The position numbers were made by a program, and so were the translations under genes. Below, piece after piece: positions 16,220 to 25,610 of a DNA stretch of 64,000 bases. Below the pieces are notes generated by a model. It made no database searches, was not told where the DNA came from, and worked only from the letters and a program-made list of their open reading frames with translations. Position 1 is the first letter of the stretch, and the number at the start of each line of letters is the position of its first letter. This DNA is from Gammaproteobacteria bacterium (GTDB taxonomy: Bacteria; Pseudomonadota; Gammaproteobacteria; Enterobacterales; Psychrobiaceae). Location: the NCBI GenBank assembly GCA_013214965.1, contig JABSRU010000016.1:1-64000 (forward strand), given 5' to 3'.

Positions 16220-19200
16220 ATGATATACGGATATATAAAAACCGGTGCTGATAAGTTCAGCTTACTACTCCCCTTTTGCTGTTTCATTGCAATTTTTTCA
16301 GCATTATCCTATTGGACAAAAATTTCAAATTCGGTCTGGCAGCAGGAAAATAAAGAGTTACTTAATGAGGTAACCATTTCCTATGCCATTCAAGTTGAAG
16401 ATAAAATAAAAGATTTATTATCCCCTCATCAAAGTATTCAACGTTACATTAAAAATCATGACGATTCATTAGAGCGTGCAGCAATTATTTCTAGTTATGT
16501 GATGGCTAATCATCCTGAAATTAATCAGATTTCATATTCCCCCCAAGGTATAACCAGCTTTGTTTTCCCCGAGAGTAGCCAGAAAAATATTGTAGGACGG
16601 GTGATCAGGCCGCCTTCAAAAATAGAAAAATCAATAAAAGTTAACCGCTTGTTTTTTTCTCAACCGATTACAAGCGACAATGGTGATGTTTTTTTTACCG
16701 CTAATAATCCAGTGATGATCGATAATGAATTTTGGGGCTACGTCAGTTATCGTATTAACCTTACCCAGGCCATTAATACTATTAATACCTTACAATCCAG
16801 ATCCACTTATCACAATTCCCATCGTTATCAGTTATCCCATATTAATGATTTTAAAAAATTAACCATGATCGCGCAATCAGACAGCCCCTTAGGTAAAAAA
16901 GTATTTCAAGCCCCGGTAGAGGTTCCCGAAAATAACTGGGTGTTGGAAGTCAGTTATGAAAGTGATAATGTCTCTTCCTTATCAAACTACGGTGCCATTT
17001 TCCGATTTTTGCTAACCTCAGCTATTTGTCTTATTATTTATTGGGCGTTATTAGAGCCCCGTCGTTTAAGGCGCACCTTATCAAGAACAACCAATGAATT
17101 AGCCAACAAAAAAATCCTCATTAATATTGTGCTAAACAATATTAATGAGGGGGTAATGACTTGTGATAACAGCGGTAAAATTAAGATAGTCAATCGAGCC
17201 GCGGCCTCGTTCTTTGGCCTAAAAAAGAATCAAAACTTAGACATTAACTCCCCAGAGCTGTATCCAAAAGATAACTTACATTTTTCTCAATTAGACAGCC
17301 CGATGCATCAAGTATTGTATCGGCAACAGGAAAGTCAAAAAGAAATTTCAATTACCACTAAATCGAACATAGTGACGTCTTTAAAAACCCAAAGTAAAAT
17401 CTTATTTGATTATCAAAAAAAGCACATTGGGGCCGTGTTGCTGGTTCAAAACGTCACCAAACTAAAACAAGCCAAAAACTCTCATTACAGCCGCAATGTT
17501 ATCTTGAGTATGCTGGCCAATGACAAACCAATTGACGAGATATTTAACCATATCATTAATGACATCGAATCACAGTTTGAAGGGCTACAGGGGGCTATTT
17601 TATTATTAGATAATCAAAAGAAGCATATCTTTGATGTCGTTGCTCCACAATTACCCGCATTTTATACCGATTCGTTAAAAGGGCTCGAAATCGGTGACCG
17701 CGTGATGTCTTGTGGCAGTGCCATTTTTCATAACAAAATGATTATCGTCGAAGACATCACCGTCCATCCCTATTGGATTGATTATAAAAATCTCGCATTA
17801 CAAGCAAAAATTAGCGCCTGTTGGTCACAGCCGATCCATAATGCCAACGGTGAATTACTGGGGACTTTCGATATTTATTCCGATAAGGTCAACCCAGCAT
17901 CACCAACCCAAGTCTTGTCATTAAAAGAGGCAGCTATACTTGCGGCACTTACTATTGAGAGGCACCGTGACAGTAAACGTTTAAGTACTATCTCCTTAGC
18001 CCTGCAACATAGTTCTAATGCCTTGTTAATAATAAATAATAAAGGAATAATTGAATATGTTAATCCTAAATTGTGCAGTATTAGCGGTTACACTCCGAGA
18101 GAACTCTTAAGTCAACCACTGAAGACCTTCGTCATTCACCATAACTCCGATGATTTATTTAAAGAAGTATGGCAGTCATTATCAACGGGTAAAGATTGGC
18201 GTGGCGAAATTAAAAATAGCAAGAAAAATGGCGATTATTATTGGGCCTATGATCATATTTCTGCCATTCGAGACTCCAATAACAAAATAACTAACTTTGT
18301 CATTATTCAAGAAGATATTACCGAGAGTAGACAAAGTAGTGAACAAACCAACTACCTAAAAAACCATGATGCCCTAACCGGTTTGATTAATCACATTGCT
18401 TTTGATAAAAAAATTCAACAAGCGATAGCTTTAGTGAAAAACAATCTGCATGAACATGCGCTTTGTTTTATTGATATCGATAATTTTTCTGACATCAATA
18501 AAAAACATGGTGAATTAGCGTGTGATGAGTTATTACGTCAAGTGAGTACTCTCTTTAGAGAACATTTACGCCAACGAGATACCTTAGCACGTTTAAACAA
18601 CAACCAATTCTCAATTTTGATGCAAGACTGCTCAACCGCACCAGCTAAACGATGCTGTAGCGAATTAATCAACTTGCTGGAAAAGCATCAGTTCACTTGG
18701 CAAGATCATCACATATCATTGACTGCAAGTATTGGTATCACTCTGATTGACCAAGCGATTATCGATAATGAAGGTGCAATGAAACAAGCTGACATGGCTT
18801 GCTATCTGTCGAAGCTAGCCGGAGGTAATCAAATAACCATCTATAATGGTAATCATAGTGCACGGGTGCCTCTATGGGGCGATGCTCGCTTCGCTAAAGA
18901 AATCCGCTATGCTCTTGAACAAGATAAATTTAAATTATATGTCCAACCGATAATTCCATTAGCCAATTCAGATGAAAAATCTGGGTTAGAGATCCTGTTG
19001 CGCTTGGAACAAACCAATGGCCATCTCGCTAAACCCGCGGATTTTTTATCGGCAGCTCAACGATATAATCTAGCCAAAGAGCTTGATTTATGGGTGATCA
19101 CAAAAACATTCAGCTGGTTTAATGATCACCCTGAAGAATTAGAGGCAATTGATTTTATATCGATTAACTTAACCTCATCATCTTTTGGTGATGATACACA

Positions 19201-19663
19201 ATTAATCAATATTATTACGCTTATAGAGCAGTACCCAAATATTGCAGCAAAAATCATCTTTGATATTACTGAACAGACCATCACCGCGAATCTATCAAAC
19301 GCTTATCATTTTATTAAGGCACTCAGTCCTTACCAAATAAGATTTTCTCTCGATAATTATGGCTGCGGTTATTTATCCTTTGCTCAAATTAAAAATATTC
19401 CTTTTACCACTATCAATATCGATGGTCGACTGATTAACGAAATAACCACCAACCAAATATCAAAAGTAATCGTCGAATCCATTTGTCGATTAGCCCAAGT
19501 GATGGGGGCTAAAACTATCGCAAAATCCGTTGAAACCAAAGAAGTCATTCCTTTGCTCATGGCGCTAGCTATTGATTCAACCCAAGGTTTTTATCAGGCT
19601 AAACCAATGAGTATTGATACGCTACTAGTAATAAGCAATGAGGAAGTAAACGCGGAATCATAA
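16220..19663 (+). CDS. CHASE-PAS-GAF-PAS protein with degenerate GGDEF and EAL domains
   Basis: A 1147-residue inner-membrane signalling protein. Order: membrane helix (about residues 15-32), periplasmic CHASE-like sensor (about 35-255, with ISYSPQGITSFVFP), second helix (about 262-280), PAS (300-410), GAF (435-585), PAS (590-705), GGDEF (715-870), EAL (895-1135). The GGDEF signature is N-N-N-Q-F at 793-797. In the EAL domain, EAL is EIL (924), the DDFGTG motif is D-N-Y-G-C-G (1045), the usual KID lysine is Asn (1066), and AEGVE reads AKSVE. Both domains therefore look catalytically dead, so the protein is more likely a c-di-GMP sensor or scaffold than an enzyme. The start is ATG 16220; TTG 16214 is also possible. 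Confidence 0.88.
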   Translation: MIYGYIKTGADKFSLLLPFCCFIAIFSALSYWTKISNSVWQQENKELLNEVTISYAIQVEDKIKDLLSPHQSIQRYIKNHDDSLERAAIISSYVMANHPEINQISYSPQGITSFVFPESSQKNIVGRVIRPPSKIEKSIKVNRLFFSQPITSDNGDVFFTANNPVMIDNEFWGYVSYRINLTQAINTINTLQSRSTYHNSHRYQLSHINDFKKLTMIAQSDSPLGKKVFQAPVEVPENNWVLEVSYESDNVSSLSNYGAIFRFLLTSAICLIIYWALLEPRRLRRTLSRTTNELANKKILINIVLNNINEGVMTCDNSGKIKIVNRAAASFFGLKKNQNLDINSPELYPKDNLHFSQLDSPMHQVLYRQQESQKEISITTKSNIVTSLKTQSKILFDYQKKHIGAVLLVQNVTKLKQAKNSHYSRNVILSMLANDKPIDEIFNHIINDIESQFEGLQGAILLLDNQKKHIFDVVAPQLPAFYTDSLKGLEIGDRVMSCGSAIFHNKMIIVEDITVHPYWIDYKNLALQAKISACWSQPIHNANGELLGTFDIYSDKVNPASPTQVLSLKEAAILAALTIERHRDSKRLSTISLALQHSSNALLIINNKGIIEYVNPKLCSISGYTPRELLSQPLKTFVIHHNSDDLFKEVWQSLSTGKDWRGEIKNSKKNGDYYWAYDHISAIRDSNNKITNFVIIQEDITESRQSSEQTNYLKNHDALTGLINHIAFDKKIQQAIALVKNNLHEHALCFIDIDNFSDINKKHGELACDELLRQVSTLFREHLRQRDTLARLNNNQFSILMQDCSTAPAKRCCSELINLLEKHQFTWQDHHISLTASIGITLIDQAIIDNEGAMKQADMACYLSKLAGGNQITIYNGNHSARVPLWGDARFAKEIRYALEQDKFKLYVQPIIPLANSDEKSGLEILLRLEQTNGHLAKPADFLSAAQRYNLAKELDLWVITKTFSWFNDHPEELEAIDFISINLTSSSFGDDTQLINIITLIEQYPNIAAKIIFDITEQTITANLSNAYHFIKALSPYQIRFSLDNYGCGYLSFAQIKNIPFTTINIDGRLINEITTNQISKVIVESICRLAQVMGAKTIAKSVETKEVIPLLMALAIDSTQGFYQAKPMSIDTLLVISNEEVNAES

Positions 19664-20632
19664 CCAGTCTGAAATACTAAATCCGATCCCAATTGATTGA
19701 TTATAATGATTATAATCAATCAAACTCTCACCATAGCCATTAAATAATTGAAAGTAGCCTTTAACATGAGAGCTACTGCCGATAGGGAAACTCCAATTAA
19801 AATTAATGCCACGACGGCTGCTGGTCATGTTTCGTAACATTAAGGAAAACTCGTGTCGATGATAGCGATAAACCGTAGTCAATTCAGCGTGCCCCATAAA
19901 ACGACTAATATCGGGATTATCATCATCATCAAACTCTTCAGAAACTCGTTTCCAAGTTTTGATATTAATATTTATTTGCTGATTACTATCAATCTGTTTA
20001 TCAAAATTAACGCTGGCCATCACGCGATTCCAACTACGTGACAATAACTCTTCTTGACCATTGGATTGGTGATTACCGCCAGCCGCAATATTGGTCAATT
20101 TCCAGCCATCATAGAGTTCATAGTCAAGATCGTATTCAAGCCATGCTTCAGGTTCATAGTTACTTTCACGAAATGGTGACGACAAATCGGTATTAAACCA
20201 TTGCCAAAAAGACACCTGAGTATAACCAAACCACAGCTCAACGTTACTGCCTAGAATATCTAACCATATAGGGCCTTTGAAGCTAATTTGAAATTTAGCT
20301 TCAGGGCGATCCAATTCATAACTTAAATCAGAGACGGGGTATAAATTAGTATCACGATTTAAATTATAAGAATAAAATAAAAAATAATTAGGGCGATAAG
20401 TTGAAAGTCCTTTTGCTGTAACGTATTCCGAAATAGCCAGTTGAGATGACGGCTCATTCACGATTAAAGGGACAGCAATAGTTTGCTCTGTTTTCGGTTG
20501 CGCAAAAAGACGATCATAACAATGAAGACGCTCCGTATCTTGCGTTATTTTTTGACACTGTGCAGATTCTAAGACACTGGCTGCTGTAGCCGAAGAGAAC
20601 AGTAAGGCAAGCGAGAAACTCTTGATGATCAT
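19658..20632 (-). CDS. pldA: Outer membrane phospholipase A1 (OMPLA)
   Basis: A 324-residue outer-membrane beta-barrel with a signal peptide (cleavage near residue 18) and the PldA active site: the NHQSNGQ block with catalytic His and Ser, followed by SRSWNR carrying the Asn. The mature N-terminus includes CQKITQDTERLHCYDRLF, a small Cys-paired motif seen in several proteobacterial PldA proteins. It hydrolyses phospholipids that reach the outer leaflet. Its stop overlaps the end of the convergent GGDEF/EAL gene by six bases. htpX is divergent from it. Confidence 0.93.
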   Translation of the reverse strand: MIIKSFSLALLFSSATAASVLESAQCQKITQDTERLHCYDRLFAQPKTEQTIAVPLIVNEPSSQLAISEYVTAKGLSTYRPNYFLFYSYNLNRDTNLYPVSDLSYELDRPEAKFQISFKGPIWLDILGSNVELWFGYTQVSFWQWFNTDLSSPFRESNYEPEAWLEYDLDYELYDGWKLTNIAAGGNHQSNGQEELLSRSWNRVMASVNFDKQIDSNQQININIKTWKRVSEEFDDDDNPDISRFMGHAELTTVYRYHRHEFSLMLRNMTSSRRGINFNWSFPIGSSSHVKGYFQLFNGYGESLIDYNHYNQSIGIGFSISDWL

Positions 20633-20740
20633 TTGACCCCCTTCAATAAATGAAAAATAATATCATTATTTTTGACCAATAACTTGAAATTTTATTTTTT
20701 GGACATATTATGTCTTTATATTATATTTATTGGAATCAAC

Positions 20741-21604
20741 ATGAAACGTATTGTCTTATTTTTAGCCACCAATCTGGCTATTATGCTGGTGCTTAGTCTC
20801 GTATTAAGTTTAATTTTTAGTGTGTTTAATCTTGATCGTTCCAGTATTCCAGGTCTTTTAGTGTTAGCGGCCGTATTCGGCTTTGGCGGTTCATTTATTT
20901 CACTGGCAATGTCTAAATGGTTAGCGAAACGTACTACTGGGGCGCAAGTGATCAAAGAACCTCGTGATGCACAACAACGTTGGTTATTAGATACTATTGC
21001 CACTCAGTCCAAAAAAGCGGGAATTAAAATGCCTGAAGTCGCCATTTACCCCAGTGACGATATGAATGCTTTTGCAACAGGCGCTAGTAGAAACAACTCG
21101 TTAATTGCGGTCAGTACGGGTTTAATGGCGCAAATGACTCAAGATGAAGTAGAAGCGGTGTTAGCGCATGAGGTTAGCCATGTGGCTAACGGTGATATGG
21201 TCACGTTGGCGTTGATTCAAGGAGTCGTCAATACTTTTGTTATTTTTGCCGCTCGCTTAATTGCTGGCGCGATCGACAGCGCCACTAAAGATCAAGACGG
21301 TGAAGGTGGCTTAGGCGGCATTGCCCATTTCATGGTCGTTATCGCCTTGGAGATGTTATTTGGTATTTTAGCCAGCATGGTCGTGGCTTACTTCTCGCGC
21401 CAACGGGAGTTTAGAGCAGATAGCGGCGCGGCTAAGCTAACTTCAAGCCATAAAATGCGTGCCGCATTAGAGCGTTTAAACCGCGGACAAGAAAGCCAAA
21501 TGAGTTCAACCATGATGGCGTTGGGTATTAACGGTAAACGTAGCATCAGTTCACTGATGATGAGCCATCCGCCGTTAGAACAACGCATTGCGGCCTTAAC
21601 TTAA
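20741..21604 (+). CDS. htpX: Membrane zinc metalloprotease HtpX
   Basis: A 287-residue inner-membrane M48 protease that clears misfolded membrane proteins. Two N-terminal hydrophobic segments (about 5-25 and 35-55), the zinc motif HEVSH in [14 protein letters not shown], two further hydrophobic segments, and the third ligand region [15 protein letters not shown]. It ends with [14 protein letters not shown], as is usual for HtpX. The start at 20741 is preceded by TTGGAATC; an upstream extension adds non-conserved residues. A PqiA-like gene follows 12 bases later. Confidence 0.96.
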   Translation: MKRIVLFLATNLAIMLVLSLVLSLIFSVFNLDRSSIPGLLVLAAVFGFGGSFISLAMSKWLAKRTTGAQVIKEPRDAQQRWLLDTIATQSKKAGIKMPEVAIYPSDDMNAFATGASRNNSLIAVSTGLMAQMTQDEVEAVLAHEVSHVANGDMVTLALIQGVVNTFVIFAARLIAGAIDSATKDQDGEGGLGGIAHFMVVIALEMLFGILASMVVAYFSRQREFRADSGAAKLTSSHKMRAALERLNRGQESQMSSTMMALGINGKRSISSLMMSHPPLEQRIAALT

Positions 21605-21616
21605 AAAGGAGTGAAG

Positions 21617-22330
21617 GTGAATAACAAAATTATACTTAATCTGTGTTGGTTATTGGTCACAACACTATTGGTCTTTGGTATTATTATGCCGATATTCACC
21701 TTCACTCACTTTTATTTTTTTGATGATACCTATTCCTTAGCGCAAGGAATATTTCATCTGCTAGATCAACAACAATACTTTTTGTTCGTGATACTTTTCG
21801 CTTTCAGCTTATTATTACCATTGCTCAAAATGCTCTGCATTCTCTACGAGATTAATAGTAGTAGCAGTAACCACCGGCGATTACATTTATTGTCACTATT
21901 GGGAAAATGGTCAATGCTCGATGTCTTTGTGATTGCGATTTTAGCGGTGATATTCAAGCTCAGTATGATCAGTAAACTTGAGATTCATCCGGGGCTTATT
22001 ATCTTTGCATTGGCGGTAGTCTTGTCGATGCTACTACCGATGCTGGTGATGTATTGTCAGCAACCTTTAAAAAAAATCACCGACACCATTGCACGACATA
22101 ATTATTTAACCCTAACAAATAAGCAGTTGATTGAGCTTAATAGCATTGGCTCAATCAACTTTTTTTGTCCCGATTATATATGTGATAATAACGATTTATT
22201 AGACGTGTTTGACAATCAGCAACAGTGGTATGCAAAAGTTAAAGTGACTAACATTGAGCAACAACATAACCAGTTTGTACTTACTCTCACGGTTGCGCGT
22301 CCGCCTGAGCTTCAGGAGCAGCAGATTTAA
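21617..22330 (+). CDS. PqiA-domain inner-membrane protein
   Basis: A 237-residue membrane protein with about four hydrophobic segments and the PqiA-type motif LGKWSMLDVFVIAILAV (about residues 94-110). It covers a single PqiA-like domain rather than the two of full-length PqiA, and ends in a soluble tail of about 75 residues. PqiA/YebS proteins partner with MCE proteins in lipid transport between membranes, but no pqiB-like gene is beside it. The start is GTG 21617, five bases after AAGGAG. Its 3' end overlaps the convergent maiA gene by 44 bases. Confidence 0.75.
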   Translation: MNNKIILNLCWLLVTTLLVFGIIMPIFTFTHFYFFDDTYSLAQGIFHLLDQQQYFLFVILFAFSLLLPLLKMLCILYEINSSSSNHRRLHLLSLLGKWSMLDVFVIAILAVIFKLSMISKLEIHPGLIIFALAVVLSMLLPMLVMYCQQPLKKITDTIARHNYLTLTNKQLIELNSIGSINFFCPDYICDNNDLLDVFDNQQQWYAKVKVTNIEQQHNQFVLTLTVARPPELQEQQI

Positions 22331-22931
22331 AACTTTCCAGTGCCAAACAGTTTGCTTCAACTTTTAGGATGTTTGGATAAGCATCAAGCACGATGCCAAA
22401 ACGTCTGGCGTTATAGAGTTGAGGTATTAAACAGAGATCCGCTAGCGAAACCTGATCTCCAAAACAATACTGACCAGAGTACCGCTCTAATTGCTTTTCT
22501 AGGGCACTAAATCCGGTACCCATCCAATGATTCATCCATTGAGTTTTATCATCTTTACTGAACTCATGATGTTGTTCTAAATGCTGCAACACTCGTAAGT
22601 TATTGAGAGGATGAACTTCACAAGCAATACTCTGCGCTAAGCTTCGTACAATGGCTTTATCATAGGCATCGCCAGGTAATAGTGAAATTCCACCATATTG
22701 CTCATTAATATACTCAATGATCGCCATTGATTGACTAATGACCCGCTCACCGTCAATTAAAGTCGGTACCAAATGCGCAGGATTAAGTTCAGTATAAGAC
22801 GGTTGATGCTGCTCGCCACCATTTTTAACCAAATGGATGCTCTGGTGTCCATGGAGTATCTTTTTTAAATTTAATGCAATACGCACGCGGTAGGCGGCAC
22901 TAGAGCGCCAATATCCATATAAAGTAATCAT
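22287..22931 (-). CDS. maiA: Maleylacetoacetate isomerase (zeta-class glutathione transferase)
   Basis: A 214-residue zeta GST with the characteristic SSAAYRVRIALNLK block near residue 10 (the SSCXWRVRIAL motif of the family), then ELNPAHLVPTLIDGERVISQSMAIIEYI. It converts maleylacetoacetate to fumarylacetoacetate in tyrosine breakdown, using glutathione. Its ATG overlaps the tyrR stop by four bases, so it is made with the aromatic amino acid regulator. The other genes of the pathway are not in this window. It overlaps the convergent PqiA-like gene at the 3' end. Confidence 0.9.
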   Translation of the reverse strand: MITLYGYWRSSAAYRVRIALNLKKILHGHQSIHLVKNGGEQHQPSYTELNPAHLVPTLIDGERVISQSMAIIEYINEQYGGISLLPGDAYDKAIVRSLAQSIACEVHPLNNLRVLQHLEQHHEFSKDDKTQWMNHWMGTGFSALEKQLERYSGQYCFGDQVSLADLCLIPQLYNARRFGIVLDAYPNILKVEANCLALESFKSAAPEAQADAQP

Positions 22932-24517
22932 TTGTTTTCCTGTTTAGATAATTGAGGCTGTTTTGAAATGCCATGCTCTCTTAATTTATTCGCGATCGCA
23001 GTGTGCGACACCCCTAACTTGTTCGCCAGCAATCGGGTGCTTGGATAAGCAGGATATAATCGTCTGAGTATTGATGCCTCAAATTGCTTGGTGGCTTGTT
23101 CTAATGTTCCTTCAAAACTATCATCGAAATAACCAAAACTGCTGTTGTAACTCGGTAAGTTAAGTTGTTCAGGCCCTAATTCAACGCAATCGTCCGCCAT
23201 GGATACCGCGCGGTATATCGCATTTTTTAACTGCCTAACATTACCAGGCCAATCATAATCGAGCAGTTGTACCCGGCAAGCTGCCGACAGTTGGATCGGT
23301 GGCTTCGATAACGTGGTGGTATGGTGAGCTAAGAATAACTCGGCTAAGGGGATAATATCTTTAGGCCGAACCTTCAAGGGCTCGATCTTTAAATTAAGGA
23401 CATTAATTCGATAAAATAAATCTTCACGAAACTTTCCAGCTTGGCATAACTTCGATAAATCCTGCTGTGACGAACAAATCACCCGGATATCTGCTTTTAT
23501 TTCGGTATCACCACCGACATGTCGATAGTAGCCGGATTCGATAAGTCGCAACAGTTTCATTTGTTGCATCATCGTCAATTCGGAGATCTCATCGAAAAAT
23601 AAGGTACCTCCCTGTGCTTGTTCGACCATCCCACATTTACCTTCGACCCGTGTCCCCATCGAGTTTTTGGCATAACCAAACAATTCAGACTCGGCCACCT
23701 CATCGGGTATCGCAGCACAATTAACCACCACAAAGGCTTTGTCATGACGACTGCTCGCCTCATGACAAGCTCGCGCTAAGACTTCTTTGCCAGTTCCCGT
23801 ATCACCCTGAATTAAAATGGGCGCATCTAACAGCGCATATTTTTTCGCATCATTCACTAGCTGACACATCAAAGGAGATTGGGCTAAAAGGCCATCAAAA
23901 CTACCAGCTTCGGCACTTTTTAACACTTTGTACTGATGACCTATACGAGCAGAGGATTTCAACATGATTAATGCACCAGTCAAAATTTCATCTTCCTCTT
24001 CATCGGGAAAATAAACCGGCATCATCTCGGCTAAATATTCGAGGTTATTGAAGTGAACAATGGAAGAATGCGGCGAAACATCAAGCTGCGATATCCATTT
24101 AGTAAAAGAGAAACCACTAATCCACTGCTGAAGAGGCGTATTTAATAGCAAAGAAATTTCTCTAGAAATTAATGCACTACCGGCTTCATTCGCACGGGTT
24201 ATCATTCCTTTAGTGTCAATGGAAAAAATAGGATCAGGAATAGTTTTTAATAATGTCAGTAAGCCATAGTGTTCACGCTCAGAGGGTAAATGAGAGACCC
24301 GACGGACATCTTTTACGCCTTCGACTTGCCTAATATTAAGCATTAAGGCTTGAAAATCACTAAACTCAATTTGTGGAAAATGGACATAGATTCGGCCAGT
24401 TTGATCAGCATCAATTGACCGTAAATTTAAGTCAAAACTCGCTAACAATTCGAGAACTTCTCGGGCAATACCCAAACGGTTTTCACAAATAACTTCTAAA
24501 CGCACAACCAATCTCAC
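22928..24517 (-). CDS. tyrR: Aromatic amino acid regulator TyrR/PhhR
   Basis: A 529-residue regulator: N-terminal ACT domain (about 1-75), PAS (about 80-190), AAA+ domain (about 205-435) with Walker A GDTGTGKE and the FFDEISEL block, and a C-terminal Fis-like helix-turn-helix (TRLLANKLGVSHTAIANKLREHGI). The GAFTGA loop needed for sigma-54 contact is absent (the region reads YAKNSMGTRVEGKCG), as in E. coli TyrR, which acts on sigma-70 promoters. A TyrR box lies 23 bases before the start, implying autoregulation. Coupling to maiA points to control of aromatic amino acid catabolism as well as synthesis. Confidence 0.95.
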   Translation of the reverse strand: MRLVVRLEVICENRLGIAREVLELLASFDLNLRSIDADQTGRIYVHFPQIEFSDFQALMLNIRQVEGVKDVRRVSHLPSEREHYGLLTLLKTIPDPIFSIDTKGMITRANEAGSALISREISLLLNTPLQQWISGFSFTKWISQLDVSPHSSIVHFNNLEYLAEMMPVYFPDEEEDEILTGALIMLKSSARIGHQYKVLKSAEAGSFDGLLAQSPLMCQLVNDAKKYALLDAPILIQGDTGTGKEVLARACHEASSRHDKAFVVVNCAAIPDEVAESELFGYAKNSMGTRVEGKCGMVEQAQGGTLFFDEISELTMMQQMKLLRLIESGYYRHVGGDTEIKADIRVICSSQQDLSKLCQAGKFREDLFYRINVLNLKIEPLKVRPKDIIPLAELFLAHHTTTLSKPPIQLSAACRVQLLDYDWPGNVRQLKNAIYRAVSMADDCVELGPEQLNLPSYNSSFGYFDDSFEGTLEQATKQFEASILRRLYPAYPSTRLLANKLGVSHTAIANKLREHGISKQPQLSKQENK

Positions 24518-24539
24518 CTTACGTAAACGAAAGCCTAAG

Positions 24540-24557
24540 TGTAAACGTTTCTTTACT
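24540..24557 (-). promoter_or_regulatory. TyrR box upstream of tyrR
   Basis: TGTAAACGTTTCTTTACT matches the TyrR consensus TGTAAA-N6-TTTACA at all but the last base, located immediately upstream of the tyrR start. Presumed autoregulatory operator. Confidence 0.8.
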
Positions 24558-24601
24558 AATGATACAGGTTATTTTGAGGATAAGTTTGAGGGAAGTAAAA
24601 G

Positions 24602-24636
24602 ACAACAACTAACTAAATATTTTAGTTAGTTGTTGT
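24602..24636 (-). terminator. Terminator hairpin after secF
   Basis: ACAACAACTAACTAA-ATATT-TTAGTTAGTTGTTGT is a perfect 15-bp stem with a 5-base loop, 14 bases after the secF stop. On the minus strand it is followed by CTTTTAC, a modest U tract. Likely end of the queA-tgt-yajC-secD-secF transcript. Confidence 0.7.
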
Positions 24637-24650
24637 AAAATCAGACAGGA

Positions 24651-25604
24651 CTAAGGAGCGATAATATCTTGATCTTCACCTTCTTTTTCCACTTCAACTG
24701 GAATTAAGTCTTCTTTGGTAATACCAAGACCCAGTGCCACCGCTGAAGCAACATAAATAGAAGAATAGGTACCAACAAATACCCCAAACAACAGTGCAGT
24801 TGCAAACCCGTGAATTAAAGCACCACCTTGAATAAATAACGCCATCAATACCAAAATAGTAGTTAATGAGGTAATAAAAGTTCGGCTCAATGTTTGAGTT
24901 AATGAGATATCGATCACCTCACTCGGAGTACCTGTACGCAATTTTCTGAAATTCTCTCTGATTCGATCCGACACCACTATCGTGTCATTGAGTGAATAAC
25001 CGATGACCGCCAAGATGGCAGCAAGTACTGTTAAATCGAAATCAAGTTGTAAAATAGAGAATAAACCCAAGGTGATAATAACATCATGGGCCAACGCAAC
25101 AACGGCACCTAGAGCAAAACGCCACTCAAATCGTAGTGATACGTAGATCATAATACAAATCAGTGCTGCTAGCATCGCTAAGCCGCCCTTCTCTGTTAAT
25201 TCACCGCCGACTTTAGGGCCAACAAATTCAATGCGTCGCATCGTCACTACATCACCAGTACCCGCTTGAAGTAGCGATAATATGTCACTGCCAATAGTTT
25301 CACTATTGACATCGTTACGCGGTGCTAATCGAACTAACACGTCAAAGGGCCCACCAAAATTCTGGACAATCGCATCATCAAAGCCATTGGTATTCAAAAT
25401 TTGACGAATTTTTGGCAAATCTGCGTCTTGTTTAAATCCAACTTCGATCACGGTACCACCAGTGAAATCTAAGCCAAGACTCAGCCCGTTAACCGCTAAT
25501 GTCGCAATACTTGCAAAAATGAGCAGTAGTGAGAATGCCATTGCTGGAATACGCCTTTTCATAAAGGCGATGGTGCTTTTAGCTTTAAAAATATGAAACA
25601 TCAC
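24651..25604 (-). CDS. secF: Protein translocase subunit SecF
   Basis: A 317-residue inner-membrane protein with six transmembrane helices, partner of SecD in using the proton gradient to pull secreted proteins through SecYEG. Visible family features: LGLDFTGGTVIEVGF after the first helix, VGGELTEKGG, and the C-terminal IGYSLNDTIVVSDRIREN block. Two ATGs stand at the start (25604 and 25601). It follows secD by six bases. Confidence 0.97.
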   Translation of the reverse strand: MMFHIFKAKSTIAFMKRRIPAMAFSLLLIFASIATLAVNGLSLGLDFTGGTVIEVGFKQDADLPKIRQILNTNGFDDAIVQNFGGPFDVLVRLAPRNDVNSETIGSDILSLLQAGTGDVVTMRRIEFVGPKVGGELTEKGGLAMLAALICIMIYVSLRFEWRFALGAVVALAHDVIITLGLFSILQLDFDLTVLAAILAVIGYSLNDTIVVSDRIRENFRKLRTGTPSEVIDISLTQTLSRTFITSLTTILVLMALFIQGGALIHGFATALLFGVFVGTYSSIYVASAVALGLGITKEDLIPVEVEKEGEDQDIIAP

Positions 25605-25610
25605 AATCTC

